Assembly: GCF_025465275.1 (NCBI RefSeq)
Contig: NZ_JAODNK010000110.1
Span: 1 to 35,734 of the forward strand
Length of the DNA stretch: 35,734 bases
Direction: 5' to 3'
Origin: Nocardia sp.
Lineage (GTDB): Bacteria > Actinomycetota > Actinomycetes > Mycobacteriales > Mycobacteriaceae
Part shown: positions 34,173-35,734 of the stretch, in pieces
Numbering within the stretch: the stretch's first letter is position 1
Layout: the number at the start of each line of letters is the position of its first letter
Program-made: the position numbers and the translations under genes
The notes under the pieces: model-generated
Databases searched by the model: none
Told to the model about the DNA's origin: nothing
The model's input: the letters and a program-made list of their open reading frames with translations, nothing else

Positions 34173-34679
34173 ATGTCGACCTTCAACGGGCTTCCCGCCC
34201 ACATCCTGTTCGTTCACTTCGTCGTGGTGCTGGCGCCGTTGACTGCGGTGCTGCTGACCATGTCGGCGGTATGGCCCGCTGCACGCCGCCGTCTGGTCTG
34301 GCTGAGCCTCGCGCTGGCCGTGATCGTCGTGATCCTGACCCCGATCACCACCGATGCGGGGGAGTGGCTGGAGAAGCGCGTCGGGCGAAACCCCGACTTG
34401 CGCACGCACACTCACCTCGGCGATACGTTCATCTATTTCGCCCTCGGGCTGTTGATCGTGGCGGCTCTCGTAGGGGTTGTTCACGTGCGTGAGTCCCGCG
34501 GCCGGGCGCTGTCACGAATGCTCGTCGGCATCGTCGCGGCCCTCACGCTCGCCACCAGCGTCGCGGCGACGGTGCAGGTGTACCGAATCGGAGAGACCGG
34601 TGCCCAGTCGACCTGGCACGGCGTATCAGCACAACCGGCACGCACCCACCCCACCACGAGCGACGTTCCAGCGAAGTGA
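34173..34679 (+). CDS. DUF2231-like four-helix membrane protein
   Basis: A 168-aa protein with four hydrophobic segments (about residues 10-35, 41-60, 85-108 and 115-137). It starts with FNGLPAHILFVHFVVVLAPL, the characteristic first-helix motif with two His of the DUF2231 family. A further HTHLGDTFIYFALG near the third helix completes the pattern. These His residues suggest heme or metal binding in the membrane, but this is not established. The start ATG at 34173 has GAGAAAG upstream. Convergent with kshA across a strong hairpin. Confidence 0.85.
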   Translation: MSTFNGLPAHILFVHFVVVLAPLTAVLLTMSAVWPAARRRLVWLSLALAVIVVILTPITTDAGEWLEKRVGRNPDLRTHTHLGDTFIYFALGLLIVAALVGVVHVRESRGRALSRMLVGIVAALTLATSVAATVQVYRIGETGAQSTWHGVSAQPARTHPTTSDVPAK

Positions 34680-34696
34680 GCTGAATGGAAGACCAC

Positions 34697-34751
34697 GACC
34701 AGGAACTGGTGGCGGCAAATGTCGAGAAGTGGCCGCCGTCAGTTCCTGGTC
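34697..34751. terminator. Bidirectional terminator between the DUF2231-like gene and kshA
   Basis: Two 20-base arms, 34697-34716 and 34732-34751, pair at 18 of 20 positions around a 15-base loop. It lies 17 bases after one stop and 14 before the other, in convergent orientation. Confidence 0.78.
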
Positions 34752-34765
34752 GATGACGCTTCACA

Positions 34766-35734
34766 TTACGAGAGCTCTTGCAGTGCAGCGGAGTCCTCGC
34801 GAGCCTTGCGCAGGTTCTCTTCGACCTCGCGGGTCCAGGCCTCGTTCGCCTTGGTGGTGTCGACCTCGAATTCGAAGCGCTGCGTGGACTTGGGGTCGAT
34901 GTCGGCGACGTCCGCGTAGAACTGGTCGTACCAGCGGCGCAGCTGGTAGACCGGGCCGTCTTCCTCGGTGAGCAGCGGGTTGTCGATCTTGGACTTGTGC
35001 TTCCAGATCTCCACGTCCTGCAGAAAGCCTGCTTCGATACCCTCGGCCATCTTCACGGCCAGCCCATGCGCCGCATCGTCCGCCAGACCCGTGGGCTTCT
35101 CCAGCGAGACACCGTAGTTCAGCACGAACGAGTCCTGTGAGACCGGATAGTGGCTGTTGATGAGGACGCTCTTGATCTCGAAGCCGTTGTAGCTGTTCAG
35201 CAACGGGTTGATCATGTACGAGGGACCGAAGTACGACGCCTCCGATTTGAGCAGCGAGTCGCCGTCGATCTCGGTGGCCATGCCGATATCCCGGCGGCCC
35301 ACCGAATCCAGGTACTGGGTGGCGATGTGTCCCTCGAACACATTCTTGAAGAAGGTCGGGAACGCGTAGTGGATGTAGAAGAAGTGCGCCATATCCACGA
35401 CGTTGTCGATGATCTCGCGGCAGTTCGCGCCCTCGATCAGCACAGAGTTCCAGGTCCACGGGGTCCACCCATCGGACAGTTGCTCGAGCGGATTTCCGTG
35501 AGCGTCGCGGTACGCACCGTCGATGTACGGAATGGTTACCTCGTCGGTGGGCTTGCTGCCCTCGTGGTCATGCCACACGAACAGCTGACCATTACGTTCC
35601 AGCGTGCTCCACGCACGGGTGCGAGCCAGCGGCGGCACGCGCCGGGCATACGGAATACCGGTGCACTTGCCGTCGCCGCCCCAGCGCCAGTCGTGGAACG
35701 GGCAGGCGATGGAATCGCCCTTGACCTCGCCCAT
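34766..35734 (-). CDS. kshA: 3-ketosteroid 9alpha-hydroxylase oxygenase subunit (partial)
   Basis: The last 322 codons of KshA, the Rieske oxygenase that hydroxylates C9 of androstenedione-type steroids and so opens ring B together with KstD. The reductase KshB supplies electrons. Visible are the second half of the Rieske site, CPFH (C11, H14 of the visible part), and the mononuclear iron site in IIDNVVDMAHFFYIH (N111, D114, H117 and H122). Also visible are the conserved FEGHIATQYL, SEASYFGPSYMINPLLN, QDVEIWKHK and DNPLLTEEDGPVYQLRRWY blocks, which match mycobacterial and rhodococcal KshA closely. About 60-70 N-terminal residues, including the first Rieske CxH, lie beyond the window; the Met at 35734 is internal, not the start. 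Confidence 0.95.
   Translation of the reverse strand: MGEVKGDSIACPFHDWRWGGDGKCTGIPYARRVPPLARTRAWSTLERNGQLFVWHDHEGSKPTDEVTIPYIDGAYRDAHGNPLEQLSDGWTPWTWNSVLIEGANCREIIDNVVDMAHFFYIHYAFPTFFKNVFEGHIATQYLDSVGRRDIGMATEIDGDSLLKSEASYFGPSYMINPLLNSYNGFEIKSVLINSHYPVSQDSFVLNYGVSLEKPTGLADDAAHGLAVKMAEGIEAGFLQDVEIWKHKSKIDNPLLTEEDGPVYQLRRWYDQFYADVADIDPKSTQRFEFEVDTTKANEAWTREVEENLRKAREDSAALQELS

Overview
The window is high-GC actinobacterial DNA and almost certainly comes from Nocardia or a close relative in the Mycobacteriales. The lexA / short membrane protein / nrdR order matches the mycobacterial lexA-chiZ-nrdR neighbourhood. The divergent oxyR and ahpC-ahpD genes keep the mycobacterial cysteine positions. 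The right edge carries a kshA-type 3-ketosteroid 9alpha-hydroxylase. This assignment rests on gene content and remembered synteny, not on a database search.

Layout. Positions 1-3.6 kb: lexA (-), a divergent ChiZ-like membrane protein that lacks LysM, a secreted protein of unknown function and nrdR. SOS boxes lie between lexA and the ChiZ-like gene. Positions 3.6-8.3 kb: a REP-like inverted repeat, then a very long hrpA (-) with a low-complexity insertion. Positions 8.4-9.7 kb: a stand-alone IS1341-type element with one intact tnpB and hairpins at both ends, inserted directly before a Pr6Pr/FAR-17a-like membrane protein gene. Positions 10.4-13.9 kb: a GNAT gene, then a tight two-gene operon of a MoxR-type AAA+ ATPase and a large metallopeptidase-like/VWA protein with an internal duplication. 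Positions 13.9-17.3 kb: an AraC regulator, VOC protein and short UvrA2 (DrrC-like) cassette. Positions 17.3-20.9 kb: a second copy of the inverted repeat, a DUF5134-like membrane protein, a class III aminotransferase and an M48 metalloprotease.

Positions 20.9-24.2 kb form a minus-strand run: an anchored HNH nuclease, a PhzF-like protein, a YCII/DGPF protein and an ECF42-type sigma factor, the last two with overlapping codons. Positions 24.3-26.5 kb hold the peroxide defence locus (ahpC-ahpD against oxyR). Positions 26.6-27.9 kb hold an MBL-fold hydrolase translationally coupled to a gamma-glutamylcyclotransferase-like gene. Positions 27.9-29.4 kb are a graveyard: a gene 3' end, an alpha/beta hydrolase without its N-terminus and an acyl-CoA synthetase without its C-terminal two thirds, joined at two abrupt junctions. 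Positions 29.4-31.9 kb: an RpiB-like isomerase, an Rpn-like PD-(D/E)XK protein and an aldo/keto reductase with a MerR-type 19-bp-spacer promoter. Positions 32.3-35.7 kb: a beta-propeller-like protein, a PaaY-like hexapeptide protein, a DUF2231-like membrane protein and partial kshA.

The items most worth a second look are the MoxR/metallopeptidase-VWA pair with its degenerate duplicated zinc-peptidase module, the intact lone TnpB with its predicted guide RNA end, the repeat family at 3.6 and 17.4 kb, the deletion or insertion scars at about 28,018 and 29,396, and the MerR-type promoter with no merR gene beside it.
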